In this document: in pieces, positions 52,702 through 63,063 of the stretch | Position numbering within the stretch: the first letter of the stretch is position 1 | Layout: every line of letters begins with the position of its first letter | Assembly (NCBI RefSeq): GCF_034258515.1 | Contig: NZ_CP139438.1 | Span: 1,550,001 to 1,614,000 of the forward strand | DNA length: 64,000 nucleotides | Source of the DNA: Pseudarthrobacter oxydans | GTDB taxonomy: Bacteria > Actinomycetota > Actinomycetes > Actinomycetales > Micrococcaceae | Direction of reading: 5' to 3' | Made by a program: the position numbers and the translations under genes | Notes under the pieces: generated by a model | Databases searched by the model: none | Told to the model about the DNA's origin: nothing | Seen by the model: only the letters and a program-made list of their open reading frames with translations

Positions 52702-53316
52702 GTGAGCAATTCAGAAGCCACGGCTTCATCGGACCTGACCGGAACGGGTAAGGCTGATGCCGCACCCGCAAACAACCCCGAAGCTGCCCGCCTCCGCGCG
52801 CTCCTTGAACCAGCGGTGCAGGCGAACCGCCTGTACCTGGAGGATGTGGCCATCCTGGCGGGTTCCCACCGGGTGGTCCACGTCGTCGTGGACCTGCCGC
52901 AGGAGGAATCCGGCGGCGTCGGCCTTGATGTCATTGCCGACATCTCGAGAGTCCTGTCCGACGTCCTGGACAACGATCCCGCCGACGACGGCCGGCCCTA
53001 CGATCTCGAGGTTTCCTCGCCCGGCGTGGGGCGCCCCCTGACCGAACCGCGCCACTGGCACCGCGCGAAGGGCCGCATGGTCAAGGTCAATGTTGTCCAG
53101 GGGGACAACGTCACCGGCCGCATCCAGTCAGTGGATGACGGGGGAGTGACGATCATCCCGGAGATCGCTGTGAAGAAGGGCATGAAGCCCAAGCAGGGCG
53201 ATCCCATCAAGCTTCCTTTCGACAGGATCCGCAACGGAAAAGTCGAGATCGAATTCAGCCACCTCTCTGAGGACGGTCTGGAACCTGAACACAATGGACC
53301 TTCTGAGGAGGCCTGA
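52702..53316 (+). CDS. rimP: Ribosome maturation factor RimP
   Basis: 204 residues from GTG 52702 with AGGGAGG upstream. N-terminal KH-like part ([21 protein letters not shown]) and the conserved [20 protein letters not shown], followed by the SH3-like domain ([22 protein letters not shown]). It carries extra N- and C-terminal residues beyond the roughly 150-residue core. It helps 30S subunit assembly. Its stop overlaps the nusA start by one base, the conserved rimP-nusA-ylxR-infB order. Confidence 0.95.
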   Translation: MSNSEATASSDLTGTGKADAAPANNPEAARLRALLEPAVQANRLYLEDVAILAGSHRVVHVVVDLPQEESGGVGLDVIADISRVLSDVLDNDPADDGRPYDLEVSSPGVGRPLTEPRHWHRAKGRMVKVNVVQGDNVTGRIQSVDDGGVTIIPEIAVKKGMKPKQGDPIKLPFDRIRNGKVEIEFSHLSEDGLEPEHNGPSEEA

Positions 53317-54296
53317 TGGATATTGACATGAGCGCACTGAGACTTCTGGAGCGTGAGCGTGAAATTCCGCTGGACCTCCTGATCCCCACCATTGAGCAAG
53401 CGCTCCTGGTGGCCTACCACAAGTCGCCCGGCGCTTTCGAAAAGGCCCGTGCCGAACTGGACCGCAAGAGCGGCCACGTGACCATCTGGGCTGTGGAGAT
53501 TGACGACGACGGCGCCCCCATTGGTGAGTTCGAGCACACCCCTGAGGGGTTCGGCCGGATCGCTGCCAGCACCGCGCGCCAGATCATCCTGCAGCGCCTG
53601 CGTGACGTTGAGGACGACAACGTTCTGGGCGAATTCAAGGGCCGAGAAGGCGAGCTGGTGTCCGGCACCATCCAGCAGGGCAACAACCCCCACATGATCC
53701 AGGTCAACCTGGGCTCCGTCGAAGCGCTGCTGCCGCCGCCCGAGCAGGTTCCCGGGGAGAAATACATCCACGGCAACCGGCTGCGCGCTTTGGTCATTGA
53801 CGTCCACCGTGGTTCAAAGGGCCCGTCCGTCACCCTGTCCAGGTCCCACCCCGGCCTGGTCCGCAAGCTCTTTGAACTGGAAGTGCCGGAGATCGCAGAC
53901 CGCTCCGTCGAGATCGTGGCACTGGCCCGGGAAGCCGGCCACCGTACCAAGATCGCGGTCAAGGCAAACGTTCCCGGCATCAACGCCAAGGGTGCCTGCA
54001 TCGGCGAGATGGGGTCGCGTGTCCGCGCCGTCATGAACGAGCTCAACGACGAAAAGATCGACATCGTCGATTTCAGCGAGAATCCGGCTACCTTCATTGC
54101 CAGCGCGCTGTCGCCGTCGCGAGTGAATTCCGTCACCATCACCGATGAGGCCACCCGGTCCGCCCGCGTGGTGGTTCCGGACTACCAGCTCTCCCTGGCA
54201 ATCGGCAAAGAGGGCCAGAACGCGCGGCTGGCGGCCAAGCTCACCGGCTGGCGGATTGACATCGTGTCCGACGCCGCCCAGGCCCGGGACAACTAA
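53316..54296 (+). CDS. nusA: Transcription termination/antitermination factor NusA
   Basis: 326 residues, the short actinobacterial form without the C-terminal acidic repeats of E. coli NusA. N-terminal RNA polymerase-binding domain ([31 protein letters not shown]), S1 domain (about residues 105-185), then two KH domains ([42 protein letters not shown]). It modulates pausing, termination and antitermination. TGATG overlap with rimP. Confidence 0.95.
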   Translation: MDIDMSALRLLEREREIPLDLLIPTIEQALLVAYHKSPGAFEKARAELDRKSGHVTIWAVEIDDDGAPIGEFEHTPEGFGRIAASTARQIILQRLRDVEDDNVLGEFKGREGELVSGTIQQGNNPHMIQVNLGSVEALLPPPEQVPGEKYIHGNRLRALVIDVHRGSKGPSVTLSRSHPGLVRKLFELEVPEIADRSVEIVALAREAGHRTKIAVKANVPGINAKGACIGEMGSRVRAVMNELNDEKIDIVDFSENPATFIASALSPSRVNSVTITDEATRSARVVVPDYQLSLAIGKEGQNARLAAKLTGWRIDIVSDAAQARDN

Positions 54297-54364
54297 GCGG
54301 CCTCCCGCCGTCCTCCCGCGCCGGAAACGCCCCCGCAGTTTCGGGCAGAACGGCCGGGAGGGGC

Positions 54365-54370
54365 TAGAAT
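54365..54370 (+). promoter_or_regulatory. Candidate -10 element before ylxR-infB
   Basis: TAGAAT followed by AGTAAAG, in the 185-base gap between nusA and ylxR, which makes a separate ylxR-infB promoter possible. A TTTCGG hexamer lies about 19 bases upstream. Confidence 0.35.
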
Positions 54371-54481
54371 AGTAAAGACCGCGCCTAACGGCCGGCAGTC
54401 GTGCGCCTTGGGCGTGCCCGTTTCGCTCACCGCGGAGTGGGCCGTCTGCGGCCAGCAAGTATGAACGTCAGGAAGATGACC

Positions 54482-54817
54482 GTGCCAGTAGCAAGCGGGA
54501 ATCAGCCGGAGCGTACCTGCATCGGATGCCGAAAGAAGGGGCTGCGGTCTGAGTTACTCCGGCTCGTCGCCGAAGGCAGCGGTTCAACCGCTGTCCTGGT
54601 GGATGAACGACGCCGGATGGCTGGCCGGGGTGCATGGCTGCATCCCAGCGAATCGTGCCTGGCTCTGGCCATCAAGCGGCGTGCATTCGGACGTGCCCTG
54701 GGGGGCGCGGCCGGTACCGCCGCCGTCGAACGCCGGATCAAGTCAGGCGCGTACGTTGCAGGCGCTCCGGTAACTGCAACACCAACCGTCCAACCTGAAA
54801 GCGGGTCAGAAATCTGA
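54482..54817 (+). CDS. YlxR family RNA-binding protein
   Basis: About 111 residues from GTG 54482 with AGGAAG six bases upstream (ATG 54461 and 54476 are in frame as alternatives). The family motif RTCIGCRKKGLRSELLRLV is followed by GRGAWLHPSESCLALAIKRRAF. It is a small basic protein that binds RNA or RNase P RNA in some bacteria. It sits between nusA and infB, its usual place, with 152 bases before infB. Confidence 0.9.
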   Translation: MPVASGNQPERTCIGCRKKGLRSELLRLVAEGSGSTAVLVDERRRMAGRGAWLHPSESCLALAIKRRAFGRALGGAAGTAAVERRIKSGAYVAGAPVTATPTVQPESGSEI

Positions 54818-54969
54818 TGGAAACCCGATGAGTTCCCAGCGATGAGTGCGTAACGATGACAACTTTGTTGCGCTCTGCAATGGGCCCTGCTGCAGTAATC
54901 GCGGCTTGGGCCCGCAGTAAGAAGTAGACGGTTCGTGCCTGGCTCGGTGCGGACCGAGACAGGAGAAAT

Positions 54970-57885
54970 GTGGCCAAGGTCCGCGTACACGAGCTCGCAA
55001 AAGAGCTCGGTATTACTTCCAAAGATGCAGTGACAAAACTGCAGGAACTGGGCGAATTTGTTCGCTCCGCCTCTTCCACCATTGAGGCCCCCGTTGTGCG
55101 GAAGCTGCGCAACGCCTTCCCGGACGCCGCCCCCAAGGCAGCAGCTCCGGCAACAGCCCCCAAGGCTCCCGCCCCGGCGGCAGAAGCACGCCCCTCAACC
55201 CCCGCTCCCGGACCGGCCGCCCCCAAGGCTCCCGCTCCGCAGGCGCAGGCACCGGCCCCCGCCGCTCCGGCAGCACCGGCACAGGCGGCTGCTCCGGCAG
55301 CACCCGCTGCCAGCGCACCGGCTGCTCCGGCCGCCCCTGCCCAGGCCGCTCCGACCACCGGGGCAAAGCCCGGCGCCCGGCCGGCACCCAAAGCCGAAAC
55401 GCCTGCTGCACCCACCCGCTCCGGCGGATCAGGGCAGGGCAGCTCGGCACCACGTCCCGGCGGTCCCCGTCCGGGCAACAACCCCTTCGCTACGTCCCAG
55501 GGCATGCCCCGCGGCCGTGGCGGCGACGGCGAGCGTGCTCCCCGTCCCGGCAACAACCCGTTTGCCACCTCCCAGGGCATGCCCCGTCCGGGTGGAAGCC
55601 GTACTGACGGCGACCGTCCCGGTGGTCCGCGCCCCGCAGCAGGCGCAGGCGGTCCCCGTCCGGGCGGCCCCCGCCCCGCGGCAGGTGCAGGTGGCCCCCG
55701 TCCCGCAGCAGGTGCAGGCGGTCCCCGTCCGGGTGCACCGCGGCCAGGTGGTGCCGGTGGAAACCGTCCCACCCCGGGCATGATGCCCAACCGTACTGAA
55801 CGCCCGGCTCCGGCCGGTGCGGGACGTCCCGGTGCCGGCGGCCGTGGTCCCGGACGCCCGGGCGGCGCTCCAGGAACCGGTGGTCCCGGTGGCGGCGGCG
55901 GTGCTCCCGCCGGCGGTGGCTTCGGCAAGGGCGGACGCGGCCGCGGCGGTACCCAGGGTGCCTTCGGCAAGGGCGGCGCCGGACGTGGCAAGCAGCGCAA
56001 GTCGAAGCGTGCAAAGCGCCAGGAACTTGAGCAGATGAGTGCCCCGTCGCTGGGTGGCGTGAGCGTACCCCGCGGCGACGGCAACACTGTGATCCGGCTG
56101 CGCCGCGGCTCGTCCATCACGGACTTCGCCGACAAGATCGAGGCAAACCCCGCCGCGCTGGTGACTGTCCTCTTCCACCTCGGTGAAATGGCCACGGCCA
56201 CGCAGTCGCTGGATGAAGAGACCTTTGCCCTGCTGGGCGAGGAGCTGGGCTACAAGCTCCAGGTTGTGTCTCCGGAAGACGAGGAGCGCGAGCTGCTGTC
56301 CGGGTTCGACATCGACTTCGATGCCGAGCTCGAAGCCGAAGGCGACGAAGAACTTGAGGCCCGTCCTCCGGTTGTCACCGTCATGGGCCACGTGGACCAC
56401 GGTAAAACCCGCCTGCTCGATGCCATCCGCAAGTCCGACGTCATGGCCGGCGAGCACGGTGGAATCACCCAGCACATCGGTGCCTACCAGGTCACGCACA
56501 ACCATGAAGGCGACGACCGGAAGATCACCTTCATCGATACCCCGGGCCACGAGGCGTTCACCGCCATGCGTGCCCGTGGTGCGAAGGTCACCGATATCGC
56601 CATCCTGGTGGTCGCAGCGGACGACGGCGTTATGCCGCAGACCGTTGAAGCCCTCAACCACGCACAGGCGGCCAACGTGCCGATCGTTGTGGCCGTGAAC
56701 AAGATCGACAAGGAAGGCGCCAACCCGGACAAGGTCCGCGGCCAGCTGACCGAGTACGGCCTGGTTCCGGAAGAGTACGGTGGCGACACCATGTTCGTGG
56801 AGGTCTCTGCCCGCCAGAACCTCAACATCGACGAGCTGCTCGAGGCCGTCCTGCTCACCGCGGACGCTGCCCTGGACATGCGCGCCAACCCGAACAAGGA
56901 CGCCCGCGGTATCGCGATCGAAGCCAACCTGGACAAGGGCCGCGGTGCGGTTGCCACCGTCCTGGTGCAGTCCGGTACCTTGCGCGTCGGCGACACCATC
57001 GTTGCAGGCACGGCCCACGGCCGCGTCCGCGCAATGTTCGACGACGACGGCAGCGCCCTGACCGAGGCCGGCCCGTCCCGCCCCGTCCAGGTGCTGGGTC
57101 TGTCAAACGTCCCGCGTGCAGGCGACACCTTCTTCGTGACCGCTGACGAGCGCACCGCCCGCCAGATCGCCGAGAAGCGCGAAGCCGCGGACCGCAACGC
57201 CGCACTGGCCAAGCGCCGCAAGCGCATCAGCCTGGAAGACTTCGACCAGGCCGTCGCCGAAGGCAAGATCGACACCCTCAACCTCATCCTCAAGGGTGAC
57301 GTGTCCGGTGCCGTGGAAGCCCTCGAAGACGCCCTGCTCAAGATCGACGTCGGCGAAGGCGTGCAGCTGCGCGTCATCCACCGCGGTGTTGGTGCCATCA
57401 CGCAGAACGACGTCAACCTGGCAACAGTGGACAGCGCCGTCATCATCGGCTTCAACGTCAAGCCTGCCGAGCGCGTTGCCGAACTGGCAGACCGCGAAGG
57501 CGTGGACATGCGCTTCTACTCCGTCATCTACTCCGCAATTGATGACATCGAGATGGCGCTCAAGGGCATGCTCAAGCCGGAATACGAAGAATTCCAGCTG
57601 GGTACCGCCGAGGTCCGCGAAGTCTTCCGCTCCTCCAAGTTCGGAAACATTGCAGGCTCGATCGTCCGCTCCGGCATCATCCGCCGTAACAGCAAGGCAC
57701 GCATCAGCCGCGACGGCAAGATCATCGGTGACAACCTCACCGTTGAGACGCTCAAGCGCTTCAAGGACGACGCCACCGAGGTCCGCACGGACTTCGAGTG
57801 TGGTATCGGCCTTGGGTCGTACAACGACATCAACGAAGGTGACATCATCGAAACCTTCGAGATGCGTGAGAAGCCGCGCGTTTAG
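54970..57885 (+). CDS. infB: Translation initiation factor IF-2
   Basis: 971 residues from GTG 54970 with AGGAG upstream. The N-terminal IF2_N helix ([27 protein letters not shown]) is followed by ~290 residues of Ala/Pro then Gly/Arg/Pro repeats. The GTPase domain has G1 GHVDHGKT (about residue 474), G3 DTPGHEAF and G4 NKID. Domains II-IV follow. It positions initiator tRNA on the 30S subunit. It is longer than the E. coli protein (890) because of the disordered N-terminal region. Confidence 0.97.
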   Translation: MAKVRVHELAKELGITSKDAVTKLQELGEFVRSASSTIEAPVVRKLRNAFPDAAPKAAAPATAPKAPAPAAEARPSTPAPGPAAPKAPAPQAQAPAPAAPAAPAQAAAPAAPAASAPAAPAAPAQAAPTTGAKPGARPAPKAETPAAPTRSGGSGQGSSAPRPGGPRPGNNPFATSQGMPRGRGGDGERAPRPGNNPFATSQGMPRPGGSRTDGDRPGGPRPAAGAGGPRPGGPRPAAGAGGPRPAAGAGGPRPGAPRPGGAGGNRPTPGMMPNRTERPAPAGAGRPGAGGRGPGRPGGAPGTGGPGGGGGAPAGGGFGKGGRGRGGTQGAFGKGGAGRGKQRKSKRAKRQELEQMSAPSLGGVSVPRGDGNTVIRLRRGSSITDFADKIEANPAALVTVLFHLGEMATATQSLDEETFALLGEELGYKLQVVSPEDEERELLSGFDIDFDAELEAEGDEELEARPPVVTVMGHVDHGKTRLLDAIRKSDVMAGEHGGITQHIGAYQVTHNHEGDDRKITFIDTPGHEAFTAMRARGAKVTDIAILVVAADDGVMPQTVEALNHAQAANVPIVVAVNKIDKEGANPDKVRGQLTEYGLVPEEYGGDTMFVEVSARQNLNIDELLEAVLLTADAALDMRANPNKDARGIAIEANLDKGRGAVATVLVQSGTLRVGDTIVAGTAHGRVRAMFDDDGSALTEAGPSRPVQVLGLSNVPRAGDTFFVTADERTARQIAEKREAADRNAALAKRRKRISLEDFDQAVAEGKIDTLNLILKGDVSGAVEALEDALLKIDVGEGVQLRVIHRGVGAITQNDVNLATVDSAVIIGFNVKPAERVAELADREGVDMRFYSVIYSAIDDIEMALKGMLKPEYEEFQLGTAEVREVFRSSKFGNIAGSIVRSGIIRRNSKARISRDGKIIGDNLTVETLKRFKDDATEVRTDFECGIGLGSYNDINEGDIIETFEMREKPRV
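55466..55770 (+). repeat. Glycine/proline/arginine repeats inside infB
   Basis: A peptide [15 protein letters not shown] occurs twice (about 55470-55509 and 55545-55590), followed by several GGPRPAAGA or GGPRPG units to about 55770. The DNA copies are similar but not identical, so this is an old, slowly evolving repeat. It codes for a flexible linker. Confidence 0.7.
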
Positions 57886-57898
57886 GCTGTTCCAGCCT
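57884..57898 (+). terminator. Weak hairpin at the infB stop
   Basis: AGGCTG-TTC-CAGCCT, a 6-bp stem with a TTC loop starting inside the infB stop codon and followed by TAAAA. Too weak to be sure of as a terminator. Confidence 0.25.
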
Positions 57899-58036
57899 TA
57901 AAAGGGTGCGGGGCCGCCGGAAAAAATCCCAACGGGGGTCCGTCTTTGGCCCGCCTAGAGTGCGTGGCATCAATCGAACGTGGGTACGTCAGCTGCAACA
58001 CGCCGTCGTACGTTCCAAAATTTTTAGGAGTTGTTC

Positions 58037-58546
58037 ATGGCTGATCCGGCACGTGCTGCCAAGTTGGCGCAGCGGATTAAGGTTGTTGTTGCTGAGGCCC
58101 TGGGCCGGAAGGTTAAGGATCCTCGGCTGGAGGGCATTACCGTCACTGATGCCCGGGTGACCAATGATCTGCAGCATGCCACTGTGTATTACACCGTCTT
58201 TGGCGACCAGGCTGTCCAGGCTGACGCCGCCAAGGGACTGGAGAAGGCCAAGGGGGTGCTTCGGCAGGAGGTTGGCCGGAACATTACCGTCCGGCTGACT
58301 CCCAGCCTCGAATTCGTCGCCGACCAGATTCCCGTGGTTGCCTCCAACCTGGAGGAACTGCTGCGGGAGGCCAAGAAGCGTGACGCCGAGGTGGCCGCGC
58401 TTGCCGCCCAGGCAAAGCACGCGGGCGACGCCGACCCCTACAAGAGTGACGCTTCCGCTGATGTGGACATCGACGAGGACGACTTCGACGAAGAGGACCT
58501 TGACCTCGGGGACGACGAGGAACTCGACGAAGACGGCCACAAGTAA
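58037..58546 (+). CDS. rbfA: Ribosome-binding factor A with long acidic tail
   Basis: 169 residues from ATG 58037 with TAGGAG upstream (a TTG at 58031 in frame is unlikely). The RbfA KH-type domain is clear: ADPARAAKLAQRIKVVVAEAL, GITVTDARVTNDLQHATVYYTVFG and RQEVGRNITVRLTPSLEFVAD. The last ~35 residues are almost all Asp/Glu (VDIDEDDFDEEDLDLGDDEE), longer than in most homologues (~120-135 residues in total). It helps mature the 16S 5' end on 30S particles. Confidence 0.95.
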   Translation: MADPARAAKLAQRIKVVVAEALGRKVKDPRLEGITVTDARVTNDLQHATVYYTVFGDQAVQADAAKGLEKAKGVLRQEVGRNITVRLTPSLEFVADQIPVVASNLEELLREAKKRDAEVAALAAQAKHAGDADPYKSDASADVDIDEDDFDEEDLDLGDDEELDEDGHK

Positions 58547-58557
58547 CCGTTGAGCGC

Positions 58558-58605
58558 AGCAGAAGGCCCGGACCGCTATGTGTGGTCCGGGCCTTCTGCT
58601 TCCCA
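58558..58605. terminator. Strong hairpin terminator between rbfA and the ScyD-like gene
   Basis: A 17-bp perfect stem, AGCAGAAGGCCCGGACC (58558-58574) with its complement (58584-58600), and a 9-base loop. Little T run follows, but the symmetrical stem between converging genes suits bidirectional termination. Confidence 0.75.
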
Positions 58606-58623
58606 GAAGATCTCTATCGCCCG

Positions 58624-59757
58624 CTAGCGGAGGTCGGCCTCGATGACCTTCCCGGCCGGCGGCCCTGCGGGCGCCCCGCCGGGACCGTGCGGGGGTCCCG
58701 CCAATGCGTTCACCGTGGCGTACAGCGTGCCCCCGCGGATCTCGACGTCCGCCGGTGATTCGACTGCGAGGAACTCGGTACGGTGTCCCTTCGATGCGAT
58801 GAACCTCAGGACCTGGTTGCCGAAAAGCGATGCAACGTACACGTCGCCGTTATTCGCCACTGCCAGGCCCGTGGGGCTGAGGATGTAGTCGACCCAGAGC
58901 TTCGTCTGGCCGGTCCAGGGATTGACCTTGAAGATCGCGCCGCGGTCACCAAGCGAGGGGACCTCCGGGCCGCCGGGCAGGGACGACACGTACAGCCAGC
59001 CGTCCGGACCCATTTCCACATCCGTGGGAACAGGCTCGAATGCATACTCGAACCCTGCGCAGCCAGGCGCCCCCAGCGTGGCCGCAGCTTCCGCCGTGAG
59101 CACTGCGGGCCGCGGCGGCAGGACCGCCAGTGTGGTGATGTCGCCGGAGCTGATGTTGACCTTGAGGATTGCGTTCGCTCCGGCATCTGCCACGTACGCC
59201 GTGTTGGCCTGCACGTAGGTGGCGTACGGATTTGAGTCCAGGGCGCCTGTGTACTGGGGCGGCGGGGCATCCGGGATGCCTGCGGCTTCCTCAAGGCACT
59301 GGCCGCTTGTGCCGGAGGCGAAACCGTAATGCTGGCCGGCGTCCGGGTTGATGGTCCGCTCGTATTCAGCGAGGTCCGCTATCGTATCGGCCTCGCCTCC
59401 GGGGCGGATCGATTTCAGGTACCCGCCCAACGCCGCCGGCACACCTTGGCCCGCCCCCTTGGCTTCAAGGAAGAAGGCCGTGGCGCCACGTGTTTCCACC
59501 CCGGCCACGCCCCAGCCTTCCGGAGCCTGGTAAACGGCATCGACAGTCCTGTCACGGTCCACGCGGCTCAGCGTCCCCGCGAAGTCCTGGGTGACGTAGA
59601 CCGACTTGTTTGTTCCCACGGCCAGATGCAGGGGCGAAACGAGGCCGTCGGCCAGGACGTCCTGGTCCTGGGCTTCGTCGCGGGCCCAGGACGGAGCTGC
59701 CGGTGCGATGACGGCTGCAGCCGCCACGCAGGCGATGATGGTTAGCCTTCTCGTCAT
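58624..59757 (-). CDS. ScyD/ScyE family secreted beta-propeller protein
   Basis: 377 residues from ATG 59757 (MTRRLTIIACVAAAAVIAPA), a clear signal peptide cut near APSWA; GGAG lies six bases upstream. The mature part has repeated propeller units of the NHL/ScyD type: LHLAVGTNKSVYVTQDFAGTL, NAILKVNISSGDITTLAVLP and PTGLAVANNGDVYVASLFGNQVLRF. ScyD and ScyE names come from cyanobacterial scytonemin clusters; in actinobacteria the family is widespread, secreted and of unknown function. Converges with rbfA across the hairpin. Confidence 0.85.
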   Translation of the reverse strand: MTRRLTIIACVAAAAVIAPAAPSWARDEAQDQDVLADGLVSPLHLAVGTNKSVYVTQDFAGTLSRVDRDRTVDAVYQAPEGWGVAGVETRGATAFFLEAKGAGQGVPAALGGYLKSIRPGGEADTIADLAEYERTINPDAGQHYGFASGTSGQCLEEAAGIPDAPPPQYTGALDSNPYATYVQANTAYVADAGANAILKVNISSGDITTLAVLPPRPAVLTAEAAATLGAPGCAGFEYAFEPVPTDVEMGPDGWLYVSSLPGGPEVPSLGDRGAIFKVNPWTGQTKLWVDYILSPTGLAVANNGDVYVASLFGNQVLRFIASKGHRTEFLAVESPADVEIRGGTLYATVNALAGPPHGPGGAPAGPPAGKVIEADLR

Positions 59758-59936
59758 TGGGTACTCCGGGGTTGGCGCCCAAAAGTGGGCCGGGATATGA
59801 AGCCTCACGGGAGGAAATGATTCAGGGACCCCTGGCCGCCAGAGTATGCCCCGACCGCCGGTTTGTCGCCGCGATTTCCCCCTATTCCGCCCCCTATTTC
59901 GTCCCCTAACGCCAACCCCTTGGCTAGGATCAAGCT

Positions 59937-60422
59937 ATGACCGAGCCGAATGACACTGACCACACCGCAAGGTACTTGGAGCAGGCCGTGGAACTGGCCA
60001 CCAGGAACGTCGGCGAAGGAGGCGGACCGTTCGGAGCGATTGTTGTGACGGCGGACGGGCGGGTGCACGAAGGCGTTAATCGCGTCACCCGCGACAACGA
60101 TCCCACCGCCCACGCCGAAGTGGTGGCCATTCGGGCGGCAGCAACGGCGATAGCCAACTATGACCTGCAGGGAGCGGTCCTCTATGCAAGCTGCGAACCG
60201 TGCCCGCTCTGCCTTGCCTCCGCGCTCTGGGCCCGGATCGACCGCGTCCATTTCGCCGCAGACCGCCATGGCGCGGCCGCGGCCGGTTTCGACGACGCCG
60301 TCTTCTACGAGTACTTCGACGGGACCCGGCCGGAACTGTTGCCCGTCACCCGAAGCGACATCCCGTCGTCGGACGCGCCGTTCCAGGCGTGGGGCGCGTT
60401 TGAAGACAAAAAGGAGTATTAG
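59937..60422 (+). CDS. Nucleoside deaminase (guanine deaminase/CDA-like)
   Basis: 161 residues from ATG 59937. Zinc-dependent CDA-fold deaminase: H59 and catalytic E61 in THAEVVAIRA, and C89/C92 in EPCPLC. The C-terminal AGFDDAVFYEYFDGTR and the final FEDKKEY resemble bacterial guanine deaminases more than tRNA adenosine deaminases. It hydrolyses a nucleobase to release ammonia. Two bases separate it from the thioredoxin gene. Confidence 0.9.
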   Translation: MTEPNDTDHTARYLEQAVELATRNVGEGGGPFGAIVVTADGRVHEGVNRVTRDNDPTAHAEVVAIRAAATAIANYDLQGAVLYASCEPCPLCLASALWARIDRVHFAADRHGAAAAGFDDAVFYEYFDGTRPELLPVTRSDIPSSDAPFQAWGAFEDKKEY

Positions 60423-60424
60423 GA

Positions 60425-60862
60425 ATGGAAGCTGCGCTCACTGCCTGCCCGGCCTGCGGCAAGACCAACCGGGTCCCGGCGCAGGCGGCCGGCCGGCCGC
60501 GGTGCGGCAACTGCAAAGCTGACCTGCCCTGGATTGTGGACGCGGGGGACGCGGACTTTTCCGCCGTCGCCGAGCAATCGCCGGTTCCGGTGCTGGTGGA
60601 CTTCTGGGCGGCCTGGTGCGGTCCCTGCCGGATGGTCAGCCCCGTGCTGGACAAGCTGGCCAGGGAACGGCCGGGCCGGATCAAGCTCGTCAAGGTGGAC
60701 GTCGACAAGTCGCCGGGCCTGTCCCGGAGGTTCGACGTGCAGGCCATTCCCACGCTGATGGTCCTGGTGGACGGCAAGGTGGCAGCGCGCCAGGCCGGGG
60801 CTGCTCCCGCGGAGGCTTTGCGGACGTGGCTGGACCGGGCCCTGTCCGGAAGCCGGAGCTAG
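60425..60862 (+). CDS. Thioredoxin with N-terminal zinc ribbon (Trx2-like)
   Basis: 145 residues from ATG 60425. Four Cys in two pairs (CPAC at 8-11 and CGNC at 27-30) form a likely zinc site, as in E. coli thioredoxin 2. The active site WCGPC (C65, C68) follows in DFWAAWCGPC, and the cis-Pro region is FDVQAIPTLMVL. It reduces protein disulfides in the cytoplasm. In a two-gene unit with the deaminase. Confidence 0.93.
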   Translation: MEAALTACPACGKTNRVPAQAAGRPRCGNCKADLPWIVDAGDADFSAVAEQSPVPVLVDFWAAWCGPCRMVSPVLDKLARERPGRIKLVKVDVDKSPGLSRRFDVQAIPTLMVLVDGKVAARQAGAAPAEALRTWLDRALSGSRS

Positions 60863-60876
60863 CCGGACCGGCCCCT

Positions 60877-62034
60877 TCAGCCGTGACGGCCGGGCAGCCG
60901 GTTCAGGCCCTCTACGAGGTCATCCTGCTTTCCGCACAGCGCAACCCGGACCCAGCCCTCGCCGATGGAACCGAATGCAGTCCCCGGCGCCACGGCAACG
61001 CCGGAATCCGCAAGGAAGCGGCGCACCCAGCTGCGGACGTCCCCGCCGCTGGCGTGGGAAACATCCGCCCACAAATAGAAGGCTCCCTGCGCCTTCAGGT
61101 AGGGGATTCCCTTGGCATCGAGGACGGCGGATGCGGCGTCCCGGTTTGCCCGATAGTGCCGGTGCGCGTGCTGGACGTAGTCCTGCGGTCCGGTCAGGGC
61201 GGCGAGCGCGGCGTACTGGGACGGTGACGCGACGCAGGAGACGATCGACTCCATCACGTTGTCCATCTCCTGCTTGATCCCGGGCGGGCAAATCAGCGCC
61301 CCGATCCGCAGCCCGGTGAGCCCGTACGTCTTGGACAGGGTCAGCGAAGTGAAGACCCGGGCATCTTCCGGCGTATCGCCGTCGAACCTGGCAGGGCTGA
61401 TGTGCGGCACATCGTAGGTGAACGCCTCGTAGCATTCATCAGAGATGACCCACAGATCGTGCCGGCGGGCCAGGTCCATCAGGTCGCGGGTGAGGTCCTC
61501 AGCCAGCACGGCGCCGAGCGGGTTGGAAGGAGAGTTCAGGACCAGCACCCGTGTCCGGCCGGTCACCAGCGCCTCGATATCGCCGGGCCTGGGCTGGAAG
61601 CCGTGGTCCGGGTACAACGGATAACCCACCGGAACAGCGTTCAGCAGGCGGCTGGTCATGGCAAACGTGGGATAGCCAGGGTTGGGGACCAGGATTTCGT
61701 CACCGGGGGAGAGCAGCAGGCTCATGGCAAAGTGCAGGCCCTGCTGCGCCCCGTCCACCACATACACCCGGTCCGCGGCAATGTCGCAGCCCTGCTGCTC
61801 CCGGAACCGGGCCGCGAACGCCTCGCGCAGCCCCGGGATGCCCGCGTTAGGGGTGTAGTTGGTCTCGTCCCTGTCCAGGCACGCCATGCCTGCATCCAGG
61901 ACGTGCCGGGGGAGCGGAAAGCCGGGTTCGCCGATGCTGAGCACCAGGGCGCCGGGAGTCCGCCACGCGGCTTCGGTGATCTCGCGGATCTGGTTGACGG
62001 GCACGTCGCGGACATGGGCGGCAAGCTCAGGCAT
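60877..62034 (-). CDS. Class I/II pyridoxal-phosphate aminotransferase
   Basis: 385 residues from ATG 62034 with AGGA eight bases upstream; ATG 62043 is an alternative. Aspartate aminotransferase fold: SIGEPGFPLPRHVLDAG, NYTPNAGIPGLREAFA, NSPSNPLGAVL and the PLP-Lys site SLTLSKTYGLTGLRIGAL. The C-terminal GTAFGSIGEGWVRVALC holds the substrate-carboxylate Arg. Substrate not determinable. Divergent from truB, with overlapping promoter regions (89 bases between starts). Confidence 0.92.
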   Translation of the reverse strand: MPELAAHVRDVPVNQIREITEAAWRTPGALVLSIGEPGFPLPRHVLDAGMACLDRDETNYTPNAGIPGLREAFAARFREQQGCDIAADRVYVVDGAQQGLHFAMSLLLSPGDEILVPNPGYPTFAMTSRLLNAVPVGYPLYPDHGFQPRPGDIEALVTGRTRVLVLNSPSNPLGAVLAEDLTRDLMDLARRHDLWVISDECYEAFTYDVPHISPARFDGDTPEDARVFTSLTLSKTYGLTGLRIGALICPPGIKQEMDNVMESIVSCVASPSQYAALAALTGPQDYVQHAHRHYRANRDAASAVLDAKGIPYLKAQGAFYLWADVSHASGGDVRSWVRRFLADSGVAVAPGTAFGSIGEGWVRVALCGKQDDLVEGLNRLPGRHG

Positions 62035-62122
62035 GCCTGCCATCCTAGTGCCGCTGCAGGGCGCTGCAGGTTGCTGCAAGGCGTGCGCCGGGGCATCAAC
62101 CAGCGCCGATATACTGGGAGGC

Positions 62123-63061
62123 GTGCTTTCTGGACTGGTGATAGTGGACAAGCCGCAGGGATGGACCAGCCATGACGTGGTTGGCCGGATGCGGCGCCTC
62201 GCAGGTACCCGGAAAGTAGGGCACGCCGGAACCCTCGACCCCATGGCCACGGGCGTCCTGGTGGTGGGCATCAACAAGGCCACCCGGCTGCTCACCTACA
62301 TCGTGGGCACCTCCAAGACCTACACCGCCACCATCCGGCTGGGCCAGACCACCGTCACGGACGACGCCGAAGGCGAAGTTACTGCCACGGCAGGCACTTC
62401 GGGGGTCAGTGAGCAGGCAATCCACGACGGCGTCGCCGCGCTCACAGGCGACATCCAGCAGGTGCCCAGCAGTGTCAGCGCCATCAAGGTCAACGGTGAA
62501 CGCGCCTACGCCCGGGTGCGCGCGGGTGAGGATGTGAAGCTTGCCGCCCGCCCCGTCACCATCCACCGCTTCGAGGTGCACGGCATCCGGCGGGACCCGG
62601 AAGCGGACGTCATGGACCTGGACGTCACCGTGGAGTGCTCCTCCGGAACCTATATCCGCGCCCTCGCCCGTGACCTGGGCAAGGCGCTGGGAGTGGGCGG
62701 GCACCTGACCGCGCTCCGCAGGACCCACGTGGGCCCGTACTCCCTGGAGCAGGCGCGCACGCTCGAGCAGCTCGCCGAGGAACTCAACGTCCTGGAAATG
62801 TCGCAGGCTGCCCGGGCACTGATGCCCAACCGTGAGCTGACCGCGGAGGAAGCCACCGAGATCTCCTTCGGCCGGAGGATCGCGGCCGGCGCCGCCCCGG
62901 GCAGTCCCGCGGCGGCCACCGCCGACCACCCGGCCGCCGCCTTCGCACCGGACGGGAGCCTGGTGGCACTGCTTGCCGATGCCGGCAGCTTCGCCAAGCC
63001 CGTGCTGGTGTTTGCCCCGGGCAACGGCAGCTCCGCAACCCGCACCCCCGGTGAAGGCTGA
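62123..63061 (+). CDS. truB: tRNA pseudouridine(55) synthase
   Basis: 312 residues from GTG 62123 (MLSGLVIVDKPQGWTSHDVV) with GGGAGG just upstream; the frame opens far earlier, inside the antisense aminotransferase, so earlier starts are rejected. The catalytic Asp39 is in KVGHAGTLDPMATG; further VPSSVSAIKVNGERAYARVR and SSGTYIRALARDLG. It modifies U55 in the T loop of tRNAs. The actinobacterial C-terminal extension is present (about 60 residues after the core). Confidence 0.96.
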   Translation: MLSGLVIVDKPQGWTSHDVVGRMRRLAGTRKVGHAGTLDPMATGVLVVGINKATRLLTYIVGTSKTYTATIRLGQTTVTDDAEGEVTATAGTSGVSEQAIHDGVAALTGDIQQVPSSVSAIKVNGERAYARVRAGEDVKLAARPVTIHRFEVHGIRRDPEADVMDLDVTVECSSGTYIRALARDLGKALGVGGHLTALRRTHVGPYSLEQARTLEQLAEELNVLEMSQAARALMPNRELTAEEATEISFGRRIAAGAAPGSPAAATADHPAAAFAPDGSLVALLADAGSFAKPVLVFAPGNGSSATRTPGEG

Positions 63062-63063
63062 GC

